A model generated the notes under the pieces. It saw only the letters and a list, made by a program, of their open reading frames with translations. It had not been told where the DNA came from and searched no databases. From NCBI GenBank assembly GCA_900550205.1, contig URRJ01000024.1:1-17608 (forward strand): a stretch of 17,608 nucleotides of DNA, in the 5' to 3' direction. The position numbers and the translations under genes were made by a program. The stretch is from an uncultured Collinsella sp. GTDB lineage: Bacteria > Actinomycetota > Coriobacteriia > Coriobacteriales > Coriobacteriaceae. Shown here in pieces: positions 1 to 7,646 of the stretch (positions are counted from its first letter, which is position 1; each line of letters opens with the position of its first letter).

Positions 1-10
1 TTGCTGTGAC

Positions 11-59
11 AGGAGTGTCCCTGGGTGCCGGCAGGATAGGAACGTCCTTAAGTGCCAAG
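11..59. repeat. Imperfect tandem intergenic repeat, two units of about 20 bp
   Basis: Two related units lie 27 bp apart. Read on the minus strand they are GGCACTTAAGGACGTTCCT and GGCACCCAGGGACACTCCT. They agree at 14 of 19 positions, and all five differences are transitions. The stretch lies downstream of the PTS terminator and codes for nothing visible. It may be a degenerate REP-like intergenic element. With only two units at the window edge, chance cannot be excluded. Confidence 0.3.
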
Positions 60-63
60 TTGG

Positions 64-102
64 AAAGAAAAAGGCGGAGGCCCGGGAGTGGGTCTCCGCC
101 TT
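64..102 (-). terminator. Rho-independent terminator of the PTS gene
   Basis: A perfect 9-bp stem (AAGGCGGAG at 71-79 pairs with CTCCGCCTT at 94-102) is followed, on the minus strand, by a T-rich run (TTTTTCTTTCC). It lies about 40 bases past the PTS stop codon and points in its direction of transcription. This suggests that the PTS gene is the last, and probably only, gene of its transcript. Confidence 0.85.
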
Positions 103-138
103 ATATACAGGGGGCGATGTTATTCGCGAGCGCCGGGA

Positions 139-2142
139 TTAGACCAGACGGGCGTTGATCGTCTTGGCGATCTCGGCGGCGTCGGTGGAACCCTTGACGG
201 TGGCACGGAAGTCCTCGTCCATAAGCGCCTCGGCGACCTTGGACAGGATCTTGAGATGCGTGGTGCCAGCCTGAGCGCCCGGGATGAGCAGGGCGATGGC
301 AACGTTGACGGGAGCGCCATCCATAGTGTCCCAACCGGTCACGCCAGAGTCGTCCTTGACGACGATGACGGCAGCCTCGGTGATGGCGTCGGACTTGGCA
401 TGCGGAATGGCGAAGCCCTCCATCATGCCCGTGGTGCCCTCGGCCTCGCGGGCCAGGAAGGCGTTCATCACGGCGTCGGCATCGCCGGCGATACCGGCCT
501 TAACGGCCTGGTTGGAGACAAAGCTCAGGGCCTCGTCACGAGAAGCGAAGTCCTCGGCGACAAAGACGTTCTCGACCTTCACGAAGTCGGAAGCCTCGGC
601 CTTGGGGGCCTCGACAGCAGCGGCCTTAGGGGTCTCAGCCGGCTTGGCTGCAGGAGCGGGCTTCTGGTTCTTCTCGAAGTCGTACTTCTTGAAGGCCACG
701 AACAGGATGCCACCGACCACGGCGCCGATGAGGATCGCGAGGACCCACTGCGGGCCGTTCTCGACAACGGGCAGGACCAGGAAGCCGCCGTGAGGCGCCG
801 GATCGTGAACGTTGAAGAAGATGGTCAAGATGGAAGCGATGGAAGAACCGACCATCATGATAGGCATGACGGGCCAGATGTTCTTGGTCATGAACGGAAT
901 GGCGCCCTCGGTGATGTGGGTGCAACCAAGGATAAGGTTGACGATACCGGCGTCATGATCCTCCTGGCTGAAGTACTTCTTGCCGACAACGACGGCGAAG
1001 GTGGTGATCAGCGGCGGAACGATGCAAGCGGCGGAGACGGCAGCCATGAAGTTGGTGCCGAAGTTGTAGGTCTCGGTGCCGACGCCAGCTTCGAGAGCGG
1101 TGCCGAGCAGGAAGGTGCCAGTAGCGTAAGCAGCCTTGTTGACCGGGCCGCCCATATCAAAGGCGCACATGCAGCCGATGGCCAGGCCAAGGATCACCGG
1201 ACCGGAGTTACCGAGGCTCTGCAGGAAATCCATCATGCCCTGGTTAATGGCAGCCATGGGGCCGGAAATACCGAGCATGACCAGGCCGACGATGGCGGTA
1301 GAGCAAAGCGGATACAGGAAGATTGCCTTCAGGCCATTAAGGCTCGCGGGAATTTTAGAGAAAACCTTCTCGAGCAGCAAAATGACATAGCCGGCGAGGA
1401 AGCCGCCGACGATGCCGCCCAGGAAGCCAAAGCCCACACCCGAGCCTCCAGCGTCGATCATACCGGTCTCGGCGTTAACAGGCAGACCCTGGATGGCGAT
1501 CATACCGGCGACGAAGCCGGGGACGAGCGCCGGGCGCTTGCCGATGGACTCGGCGATATAGGCGGAAAGCACGGGAACCATGAGGTTCATGGCAATGCCG
1601 CCGATGATCTTGAGCATCGCGGCGAAGCTGTTGTAGTCGGCAGCCGTCGAATCAAAGGACGTGATGCCCCACAGGAACGAAATGGCGGTCAGAACACCAC
1701 CAGCAACGACGAAGACCAGCATGTGGCTGACGCCGTTCATGAGGTGCTTATAGATGATGTGGCCGATGGACTCCTTCTCCTCGACCTCGTCCTCGACATC
1801 GGCGGCAGCAGCAACCGTTTCGTCGCCCTTGGCGGCGAGCGCGCGGTCGATCAGCTTTCCGGCGGCCTCGACGGACAGGGCCTTGGAAACGCCGACGGAA
1901 ACCATGGGCTTACCGGCGAAACGCTCAGCCTGGACATCCTTGTCGGCTGCGACGACGACGGCCTTGGCACCGGCGATCTCACCCTTCGTGAGCTCATTCT
2001 CGACACCGACCTGGCCATGAGTCTCGACCTTAATGGTCAGACCTCGCTCGGCAGCTGCCTTCTCCAGCGCCTCCTTCGCCATGAAGGTGTGCGCAATGCC
2101 GGTCGGGCAACCGGTCGCGGCGATGATGTCAAACTTAGCCAT
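139..2142 (-). CDS. PTS fructose-family permease, IIB-IIC-IIA fusion
   Basis: Membrane sugar permease that phosphorylates its substrate during uptake, taking phosphate from HPr. Three domains are fused in the order IIB, IIC, IIA over 667 residues. IIB (about 1-110) carries the phospho-cysteine in ATGCPTGIAHTF (Cys12). IIC (about 130-470) is strongly hydrophobic and has the fructose-family loop GCTHITEGAIPF. A Pro/Ala/Lys-rich linker leads to IIA, with the phospho-histidine in FAIPHAKS (His581). The ATG at 2142 is chosen because AGGAGG lies 7 bases upstream; a longer frame to 2214 exists but adds a non-homologous Arg/Ala-rich leader. The gene is divergent from an RpiR-type regulator that probably controls it. 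No 1-phosphofructokinase gene is visible, so fructose is the family-level assignment; mannose- or polyol-type substrates remain possible. Confidence 0.9.
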   Translation of the reverse strand: MAKFDIIAATGCPTGIAHTFMAKEALEKAAAERGLTIKVETHGQVGVENELTKGEIAGAKAVVVAADKDVQAERFAGKPMVSVGVSKALSVEAAGKLIDRALAAKGDETVAAAADVEDEVEEKESIGHIIYKHLMNGVSHMLVFVVAGGVLTAISFLWGITSFDSTAADYNSFAAMLKIIGGIAMNLMVPVLSAYIAESIGKRPALVPGFVAGMIAIQGLPVNAETGMIDAGGSGVGFGFLGGIVGGFLAGYVILLLEKVFSKIPASLNGLKAIFLYPLCSTAIVGLVMLGISGPMAAINQGMMDFLQSLGNSGPVILGLAIGCMCAFDMGGPVNKAAYATGTFLLGTALEAGVGTETYNFGTNFMAAVSAACIVPPLITTFAVVVGKKYFSQEDHDAGIVNLILGCTHITEGAIPFMTKNIWPVMPIMMVGSSIASILTIFFNVHDPAPHGGFLVLPVVENGPQWVLAILIGAVVGGILFVAFKKYDFEKNQKPAPAAKPAETPKAAAVEAPKAEASDFVKVENVFVAEDFASRDEALSFVSNQAVKAGIAGDADAVMNAFLAREAEGTTGMMEGFAIPHAKSDAITEAAVIVVKDDSGVTGWDTMDGAPVNVAIALLIPGAQAGTTHLKILSKVAEALMDEDFRATVKGSTDAAEIAKTINARLV

Positions 2143-2164
2143 GTGTCCCTCCTTTTTAAGTTTT

Positions 2165-2204
2165 GCGCCCGCAGGCGCTCCCCTACACGCGCGTCCTTGC
2201 GCGC
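2165..2204. promoter_or_regulatory. Two hairpins in the PTS mRNA leader
   Basis: Two short inverted repeats lie just upstream of the PTS ribosome binding site: GCGCC/GGCGC at 2165-2169 and 2174-2178 (4-base loop), and GCGCG/CGCGC at 2189-2193 and 2200-2204. In the PTS leader RNA they would fold one after the other. Neither is followed by a proper U-run on the minus strand, so they are more likely stability or translation elements than terminators. The function is inferred. Confidence 0.35.
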
Positions 2205-2215
2205 TTTTCCACAAT

Positions 2216-2327
2216 TGAAAGATACCAACCCAGCGCTTTCGCGGAAAGGGAAATGTCCCAATTCTCCGGTGAAAGGTTCTTTCATACCCGTAAACGGTCG
2301 ATGAAAGTTTACCATCAACACTTGAAA
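2216..2327. promoter_or_regulatory. Cluster of TGAAAG/CTTTCA motifs, candidate RpiR operators
   Basis: The divergent intergenic gap holds a perfect inverted repeat TGAAAG-GTT-CTTTCA (2270-2284) and a second, CTTTC-GCG-GAAAG (2236-2248). Single TGAAAG copies lie at 2216-2221 and 2302-2307, and a TTGAAA at 2322-2327. RpiR-family regulators bind as dimers or tetramers to inverted repeats near their own gene. The density of one half-site in about 110 bp between the regulator and the permease makes this the likely operator region. Binding is inferred. Confidence 0.5.
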
Positions 2328-2360
2328 CGGCAAGGAGTATCTTGTTATTGAAAATGCCCC

Positions 2361-2366
2361 TATACT
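2361..2366 (+). promoter_or_regulatory. Probable -10 box for the rpiR-type gene
   Basis: TATACT matches TATAAT at five of six positions and lies 48 bases before the ATG at 2415. No good -35 hexamer stands 16-18 bases upstream, which could mean an activated or weak promoter. Candidate TGAAAG operators lie immediately upstream. Confidence 0.4.
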
Positions 2367-2414
2367 AGGACATTACAAAACGAGTCCGATTTTCATGCCA
2401 ACCAGGAGTCATCC

Positions 2415-3272
2415 ATGACCGATAGCAGCAAGAGCGCGCTCTCCCTCATTAGCACGCACAAGGGATACAGCGAATCCGAGCAGCGTATTGTCGACTATAT
2501 ATTGGAGCACCAGTCCGAAGCGCCACGCCTGACGGCCGCGCAGCTCTCTCGCGCCGCCGCAACGTCCGAGGCGACCGTTTCGCGCTTTTGCCGCAAGCTG
2601 GGTTTTGGCAGCTTTCGCAGCTTTCAGTTTTCGCTGGCGCGCGACTTGGAAAGCCAGCGCAACGAGGGCCTGACCGACGAGGTCTCGCTCGACAACATGG
2701 AGCAGAGCCTTAAAAATATCCTCGCCGCCAAGGTAAGTGAGCTCAACGCGACCATCGACGGGATCGACCACGATACGCTGGCGGCCGTTGTGCACGCGTT
2801 AAAGAATGCAGGCGTTATTGAGTTTGCGGCCGTAGGCAACACCAACGCCGTCGCGCTCGACGCGACGTTCAAGTTCTCGCAGCTGGGCCTTCGTTGCATG
2901 GCAAGCACCATCAGCGAGACCTCGATTGGTTTTGCGCTCACGCTGCGCCCCGGTGACGTTATCGTGCTGATCTCGAACTCCGGCAAATCGCGCCGTCTGA
3001 ATCGCATGGCAAAAGCGGCTCGCGACTGCGGTGCCACCGTAGTCGTCATCAGCAGCGATAGCAAGTCTCCGCTTGCTCGCCTGGCCGACTACACCTTTAA
3101 TACCGTCAATCACGAGGCGCTGCTGACAACGGGCGACTTCGCGTTCTCCAAGATGAGCGCCACGATGATCATAGAGGTCATCTACAACTTCTTGCTGCCC
3201 GAAATCGAGGACGCCCGAGAGCACATCAGCTACTACGAGGAGCTCATCCAGCCGGATAAGGTCGTGGAGTAA
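2415..3272 (+). CDS. MurR/RpiR family transcriptional regulator (HTH + SIS)
   Basis: Sugar-phosphate responsive DNA-binding regulator of 285 residues, the usual size for the family. An N-terminal helix-turn-helix spans about residues 40-61 (LTAAQLSRAAATSEATVSRF), followed by the family phrase RKLGFGSFRSF. A SIS sugar-isomerase fold follows from about residue 110, with AAVGNTNA near 138-145 and the phosphosugar-binding loop ISNSGKSR at 186-193. The ATG at 2415 is preceded by AGGAG at a suitable distance. The gene is divergent from the PTS permease, so it most likely represses or activates that gene in response to the incoming sugar phosphate, and probably also controls itself. The ligand cannot be read from the sequence. 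Confidence 0.88.
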   Translation: MTDSSKSALSLISTHKGYSESEQRIVDYILEHQSEAPRLTAAQLSRAAATSEATVSRFCRKLGFGSFRSFQFSLARDLESQRNEGLTDEVSLDNMEQSLKNILAAKVSELNATIDGIDHDTLAAVVHALKNAGVIEFAAVGNTNAVALDATFKFSQLGLRCMASTISETSIGFALTLRPGDVIVLISNSGKSRRLNRMAKAARDCGATVVVISSDSKSPLARLADYTFNTVNHEALLTTGDFAFSKMSATMIIEVIYNFLLPEIEDAREHISYYEELIQPDKVVE

Positions 3273-3360
3273 GTTTTATCAGAGCTCAATATGTACCGTT
3301 CCCACAAAACTATGCCGGTTTACTACTATGAAATCGGAATATGCGAACACATCGCGTTTT

Positions 3361-3401
3361 AAAAGAAAACCTCAGGCGTTCTACCTGCGGTTTTCTTTTT
3401 T
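3361..3401. terminator. Strong terminator after the RpiR-type gene
   Basis: AAAAGAAAACC (3361-3371) pairs perfectly with GGTTTTCTTTT (3389-3399). After one mismatch, an inner CAGG/CCTG stem (3373-3376 and 3384-3387) closes a 7-base loop. A T-run follows on the plus strand, and the preceding TTTT gives a weaker run on the minus strand. It ends the regulator transcript and may also stop transcription coming from recN in the other direction. Confidence 0.85.
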
Positions 3402-3461
3402 CAATTTTAGCTGTGCTCGAGCTACGCAGATTCAACGTAGTAGATGGGCCGGTTTCGTGGC

Positions 3462-3494
3462 GGCCGGGTCGGACATGTATGTGGCGGCCCGGCC
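3462..3494. repeat. GC-rich inverted repeat at the 3' end of recN
   Basis: GGCCGGG (3462-3468) and CCCGGCC (3488-3494) are a perfect 7-bp inverted repeat whose right arm touches the recN stop codon. No U-run follows on the minus strand, so it is not a classical terminator. It could protect the 3' end of the mRNA, with termination at the bidirectional hairpin about 70-100 bases further on. Confidence 0.4.
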
Positions 3495-5122
3495 TAAGCG
3501 CGCGCTTCTTCCAGCATCTGCCTAGCATGCGCAAGACTTGCCTCCGATTGATCGCCGCTGAGCATACGGGCAATCTCGGCAGCGCGAGCCTCGCCAACCA
3601 CTTCGTCTAAATGCGTCTGAGGAATGTCGCCGGGCTCTTTACTGACCACGTAATGCTTGTCAGCCATGACCGCTACCTGTGCCAGGTGCGTTACGACGAT
3701 GACCTGATGCGTGGCGGAAAGATCGGCCAGCACGCCAGCAAGAGCACGAGCCGTTGAGCCGCCGACACCGGCATCAACCTCGTCAAATACTAGCGTGTCG
3801 ACGCCGTCCGCATTACCCAAGACAACCTTGCTCGCAAGCATGACGCGGCTGAGCTCACCACCCGAGGCGATGCGGCGCAAAGGGCGCGGTGTAAGGCCGG
3901 CGCCGCTGCGGTACAAAAGCTCATAGCTCGAAGGACCAGCAGACGTCCACTCGGCACGCGGAAGATCACGCGACTCCCAGACAAGTTCGGCGCCACCCAT
4001 TTCCAGACGCGCCATTTGGCGACCAACCTCGTGACAGAAACGCGGGGCTGCCGTATTGCGCGCTCGCTTAAGCGCCTTGGCAGCGGCAAACAATTCGCGC
4101 TCTGCCGCGCCAAGCGCTTCGCGCGCCTTCTTGATCTGCTCATCGCCATCGTCTACCAGCGACAACAGCTCTTGCGAGCGATCGCGCATGGAGAACACGT
4201 CATCCATGGTGGGACCCCACTGACGCAGCAGGCCCTTGAGGTCGGAATACCGCTCGCGCATGCGAGCGAGCTCACGAGGGTCAAAGGCAACCCCATCACG
4301 ATAAGAACGCAGCTCGTTGGCGCAATCCTCAAGCGAAATGCAGGCATCCGAAAGGGCATCGGCGATGTCGCCCAGCTTGCGGTCGACGGTCGCCATGCGC
4401 GACAGCTCCGCCACGGCGCTGTTCACGGCATCGAGCGCTCCCCCTTCGGCAGCAAGGGAGGCATGGGCATCGTTGGCCGTCGCTACCAGCACTTCGGCAT
4501 GCTCCGAGCGCGGCAGCAGCTCCTCGAGCTCCTCGTACTCACCCGGCTTGGGGTCGACCTCGGCGATACGCTCAAGCGCGAAGCGCGCCTCCTCGACGCG
4601 ACTCCCCTGCGCACGCGACGCCTCCTCTACGCGACGAACCTCCTTGGCAGCGGCACGCGACGCCTTGAAGCAGGCACGGTACTTTTCCAGCGCCTCAAGC
4701 GCAGAGCGACCAGCCCAGGCATCAACCATGGCAACATGATGTGCCGGATCGAGCAGGCGCTGATGTTCATGCTGGCCGCACAGATCCATCATCACGCCGA
4801 CGCGCTCGGATAGCTCGCGCACGCTGGCGATGCGGCCGTCAATCTTGACGCGGCTGCGACCCTCGGCAGAAAGGCTGCGCTGCACGGTGAAGCCCTCCGT
4901 GTCGTGCGGGCCATCGAACAAGCGCGCCTCGACGCTCGCCAGTGCCTCGCCCTCGCGCACGGTCGACGAATCCGCGCGTTCGCCCAAGATGAGCTTAAGC
5001 GCCGAGAGCAGCGCAGTCTTGCCGGCGCCAGTCTCGCCGGTCAGGACCGTTAGGCCAGCGCTGGGCACCAGCGTCGCTTCACGAATGAGTGCAATGTTTG
5101 AAACCTGCAGCTCATCGATCAT
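3494..5122 (-). CDS. recN: DNA repair protein RecN
   Basis: SMC-like ATPase acting in RecA-dependent double-strand break repair in the cytoplasm; 542 residues, close to the usual length of about 550. The Walker A motif GETGAGKT is at 29-36, the ABC signature SGGELSR at 420-426, Walker B LVFDEVDAG with Asp447/Glu448, and the H-loop His in VVTHLAQV near 479. Between them lies a long Glu/Ala/Arg-rich coiled-coil region. The ATG at 5122 overlaps the 3' end of nadK by 11 bp, so translation is probably coupled. It is the last gene of the efp-to-recN run. A tlyA-nadK-recN order is common in Gram-positive bacteria and supports all three calls. Confidence 0.95.
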   Translation of the reverse strand: MIDELQVSNIALIREATLVPSAGLTVLTGETGAGKTALLSALKLILGERADSSTVREGEALASVEARLFDGPHDTEGFTVQRSLSAEGRSRVKIDGRIASVRELSERVGVMMDLCGQHEHQRLLDPAHHVAMVDAWAGRSALEALEKYRACFKASRAAAKEVRRVEEASRAQGSRVEEARFALERIAEVDPKPGEYEELEELLPRSEHAEVLVATANDAHASLAAEGGALDAVNSAVAELSRMATVDRKLGDIADALSDACISLEDCANELRSYRDGVAFDPRELARMRERYSDLKGLLRQWGPTMDDVFSMRDRSQELLSLVDDGDEQIKKAREALGAAERELFAAAKALKRARNTAAPRFCHEVGRQMARLEMGGAELVWESRDLPRAEWTSAGPSSYELLYRSGAGLTPRPLRRIASGGELSRVMLASKVVLGNADGVDTLVFDEVDAGVGGSTARALAGVLADLSATHQVIVVTHLAQVAVMADKHYVVSKEPGDIPQTHLDEVVGEARAAEIARMLSGDQSEASLAHARQMLEEARA

Positions 5123-5972
5123 GGCGAACTCCGTAGAACACGCGGCTTACCGAGTTGTAGAAGCTCTCGGGGCCATAGTCGAGCAGCAGCACATCGCCGG
5201 GACCGCGACGCACGGCCACGCTCTCGACGGTGCCATCGCAGGTAATAAACTGCCCGTCGATGGCAATAGCCGGTACACTCGGGCGGTCATCGGACATAAA
5301 AATCTCGACAACATCGCTCGGCGAGGTCAAAAAGGCACGGGCCTGAATAGTATGCGGCGCGATCGGCACGCAGACCATGCCCGTGTAATCCGGGCTCACG
5401 ATAGGACCGCCGGCACTGAGGGCATAGCCAGTGGAGCCGGTTGCTGTGGACACGACCACACCATCGCCGCGCAAGCGATCGATATGATGGCCCGACACGG
5501 TGATGTCGAACTCGACCATATCGGACAGGGGCCCACGCGTGAGCGCCATGTCGTTGAGCGCGAACGAACGCACAACATCCTTCGTGCCGTCCTCACGCAC
5601 GGAAACGATGTCTGCGGCGATCGTAGCGCGACGGCTCACGTGGAGCTCACCGGACAGGGCATCGCTCACAACCTGCAAAATATCGCGCTCCTCGGGACTC
5701 GCTGCGGTCAAAAAACCCAGATGACCATAGGAAAGACCAAGAATGGGAATCTCGCGATAGTTGAGGATGCGAGCAGCCCGCAAAAGCGTGCCGTCACCGC
5801 CGAGCGTGATGACCAAGTCGGCATCGTCAACATCGGGCGTGCTCTGAATCTTCGAACGCTGATCGGCCGCCCATGCGACCTCGTAGCCCTGGCGCGTCAG
5901 CCAGAGCTCGAGCATCAGGCCGCTCTCGACCGCCTCTTGCTTATAGTAATTGGGAACCAGAAAGACCTTCAT
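5112..5972 (-). CDS. nadK: NAD kinase
   Basis: Cytoplasmic enzyme that phosphorylates NAD to NADP; 286 residues, normal for bacterial NadK. The GGDGT motif is at 58-62, with the catalytic aspartate at 60. The glycine-rich STATGSTGYALSAGGP segment follows at about 175-190. The NAD-binding 'NE' pair appears here as Asn140-Asp141 in ALNDMALTRG, a conservative but uncommon change. The start codon overlaps the tlyA stop as ATGA, and the stop overlaps the recN start by 11 bp, which places it firmly in one operon with both. The C-terminus (SVSRVFYGVRHDR) is complete. Confidence 0.95.
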   Translation of the reverse strand: MKVFLVPNYYKQEAVESGLMLELWLTRQGYEVAWAADQRSKIQSTPDVDDADLVITLGGDGTLLRAARILNYREIPILGLSYGHLGFLTAASPEERDILQVVSDALSGELHVSRRATIAADIVSVREDGTKDVVRSFALNDMALTRGPLSDMVEFDITVSGHHIDRLRGDGVVVSTATGSTGYALSAGGPIVSPDYTGMVCVPIAPHTIQARAFLTSPSDVVEIFMSDDRPSVPAIAIDGQFITCDGTVESVAVRRGPGDVLLLDYGPESFYNSVSRVFYGVRHDR

Positions 5973-6781
5973 AGCGTTGCTGCTTTCTCGCTCAAAGCCG
6001 ATACCTGGGATTGCAACTCGCCATCGGAGCGCTCGCCGAGGGCAGGTCTCGTGCCGTACAGGAAAAACTCCACGTTACCCTTGGCGCCATGGATAGGCGA
6101 CACGCACACGTCGACCGGGAACAAGCCCTTCGCGGCAAACAGCTCGATGACCGCAACGAGCGTGTCGACACGCACGGCGGGGTCGGTCACGATACCGCCC
6201 TCGCCCACCAACGCCGCCGGAGCCTCAAACTGCGGCTTTACCAGCGTACAAAACGAACCCGTAGGCGTCAGGCATGCCAGCACAGCGTCAATGATATTCG
6301 CAATGCTCGTAAACGACACGTCGCACACTGCCAGGTCGATGGCACTCGCATAACCAAGCTCGGGCAGCTGCGTCACGTTGGTGCGCTCGTGCAGCGTCAC
6401 GCGATCGTCCTGACGCAACGACCAATCAAACTGGGCACGACCCACGTCAACCGAGACAACGGTCGCGGCGCCGCGCTTAAGCAGACAATCGGTAAAACCA
6501 CCGGTAGAACACCCGACGTCCAGGCAGGCAAGGCCCGTCGGGTCGATATCAAACGCATCGAGCGCGCCCTCGAGCTTAAGGCCACCGCGCCCAACATATG
6601 GGATGCGACCTTTCACATGCAGCGGCAGGCCCGGGGCAACCTTAAGCCCCGGCGAGGTCAAACGCTCACCACCGCTCGAGACCAAGCCGGCCATAAGAGT
6701 GCGAAGGGCATCCGCGCGATCGGCGCAGATGCCCTGTGAAATCAGTTCGTCATCGAGACGCACGCGTTTCATGAATGCCAT
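5969..6781 (-). CDS. tlyA: TlyA family rRNA 2'-O-methyltransferase
   Basis: S4 domain plus RrmJ/FtsJ-fold methyltransferase. In Mycobacterium, TlyA methylates 16S and 23S rRNA and is needed for capreomycin sensitivity. The S4 RNA-binding domain covers about residues 5-50 and the SAM-binding motif LDVGCSTGGFT is at 87-97. The catalytic K-D-K-E set is visible: Lys69 (GGLKLE), Asp154 (VCDVSF), Lys182 (LVKPQFE), Glu238 (GNVEFF). The length is 270 residues. The ATG at 6781 shares one base with the xseB stop codon; TTG (6784) and ATG (6772) are alternatives, and no clear Shine-Dalgarno decides between them. Older annotations call this family a hemolysin. Confidence 0.92.
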   Translation of the reverse strand: MAFMKRVRLDDELISQGICADRADALRTLMAGLVSSGGERLTSPGLKVAPGLPLHVKGRIPYVGRGGLKLEGALDAFDIDPTGLACLDVGCSTGGFTDCLLKRGAATVVSVDVGRAQFDWSLRQDDRVTLHERTNVTQLPELGYASAIDLAVCDVSFTSIANIIDAVLACLTPTGSFCTLVKPQFEAPAALVGEGGIVTDPAVRVDTLVAVIELFAAKGLFPVDVCVSPIHGAKGNVEFFLYGTRPALGERSDGELQSQVSALSEKAATL

Positions 6782-7047
6782 CAACCATTCGTATCCGTAG
6801 ATGCAGCCTGGCCATCCTGTGATTCGTTTGCCGCATCCTCATCGTATTCTTGCTCGAGCTTATCAGCCTCACGCGGCGTCAGCTCAAACTTGTCGACCAT
6901 ATCGACTGCGCGAGAGCCGAGCTCAATCGCCTCGTCAAACAGATCGAGCGAACGCTCCAAGGACGTGTCCTTGGAGCGAACGGTAGCGATAATCTGGTCC
7001 AAGCGGTCCGAGATCTCGTCGAAGTTGCGGACGGAACCCTCTGGCAT
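6781..7047 (-). CDS. xseB: Exodeoxyribonuclease VII small subunit
   Basis: Small helical subunit that binds the large subunit XseA to form exonuclease VII, a single-strand nuclease used in repair. The 88 residues carry the family pattern in order: FDEISDRLDQI, then SLERSLDLFDEAIELG, then a helix, followed by an acidic, poorly conserved tail. It begins two bases after the nusB stop, with GAGGAG of the nusB end serving as ribosome binding site. It is coupled to tlyA by a one-base overlap. Its partner gene xseA, often immediately upstream in such clusters, is absent here. Confidence 0.85.
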   Translation of the reverse strand: MPEGSVRNFDEISDRLDQIIATVRSKDTSLERSLDLFDEAIELGSRAVDMVDKFELTPREADKLEQEYDEDAANESQDGQAASTDTNG

Positions 7048-7049
7048 GG

Positions 7050-7643
7050 CTACTCCTCGACGGAGTCGGTGTCGGCCTCGTCGACCTCTGCAGCATCCGC
7101 ATCCTCGGCCAGAACGCCAGCGGCAGCCTGAGCGGCGGCAACCTTAGCTGCAGCCTCGGCAGCCTGGGCCTCCTCGCGGGCGCGATCCTCGGCCAGCAGC
7201 TCCTGATACAGGTCCTCGCCCGGCAGCTCCTCGCTGCGAGCGATCTTGCCCAGCACGCCGTTAACGAACTTGGCAGATTGATCGGTACCGTATGCCTTGG
7301 CGATCTCGACGGCCTCGTTGATGACGATGGCGTCCGAGACCTCCTCGTCGGTGAGGAAGCGCATCTCGTAGACGGCGATGCGCAGAAGGTTGCGGTCGGC
7401 ACCGGGCATACGCATAAGATCCCAGTTCTTGGCGACGGCGCGCAGGGCGCAATCGATGCGATCGATATGCTCGTAGGCACCGCGGCAAAGCTCCAGCGCA
7501 TAGGGGTCGAGGGGACCCTTCGAGATCAGGAAATCGCCCTCGAGGACGCGCTCGAGCGGGCTGTCCGTGGCCTCGGCCTGGAACAGCAGCTGCAGCGCCT
7601 GACTGCGGGCAAGCGTACGCCCGCGATAAACCTTAAGGCTCAA
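7050..7643 (-). CDS. nusB: Transcription antitermination factor NusB
   Basis: RNA-binding all-helical factor that works with NusE/S10 in rRNA antitermination. The NusB core covers about residues 8-145: ARSQALQLLFQAE near the start, and the conserved ending LRIAVYEMRFL, INEAVEIAKAYG and FVNGVLGKIA. An extra Ala/Glu/Asp-rich tail of about 50 residues follows, making 197 residues against about 140 in most species. The start is a TTG at 7643, with AGGAG 8 bases upstream; this AGGAG overlaps the end of the Asp23-family gene, so the two are translationally coupled. The tail is low complexity and looks disordered. Confidence 0.92.
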   Translation of the reverse strand: MSLKVYRGRTLARSQALQLLFQAEATDSPLERVLEGDFLISKGPLDPYALELCRGAYEHIDRIDCALRAVAKNWDLMRMPGADRNLLRIAVYEMRFLTDEEVSDAIVINEAVEIAKAYGTDQSAKFVNGVLGKIARSEELPGEDLYQELLAEDRAREEAQAAEAAAKVAAAQAAAGVLAEDADAAEVDEADTDSVEE

Positions 7644-7646
7644 AGG

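Noticed and set aside
52..2304. Long plus-strand frame (750 codons) across the PTS gene
   Set aside because: Gly/Asp/His-rich composition without motifs; it is the antisense shadow of the well-supported PTS permease and crosses its terminator and promoter.
3422..3440. Short inverted repeat CTACG/CGTAG downstream of recN
   Set aside because: Only 5 bp with a 9-base loop and no T-run; likely chance, given the much stronger terminator next to it.
4830..6353. 507-codon plus-strand frame opposite recN, nadK and tlyA
   Set aside because: It spans three real genes on the other strand and has no domain or ribosome binding site support.
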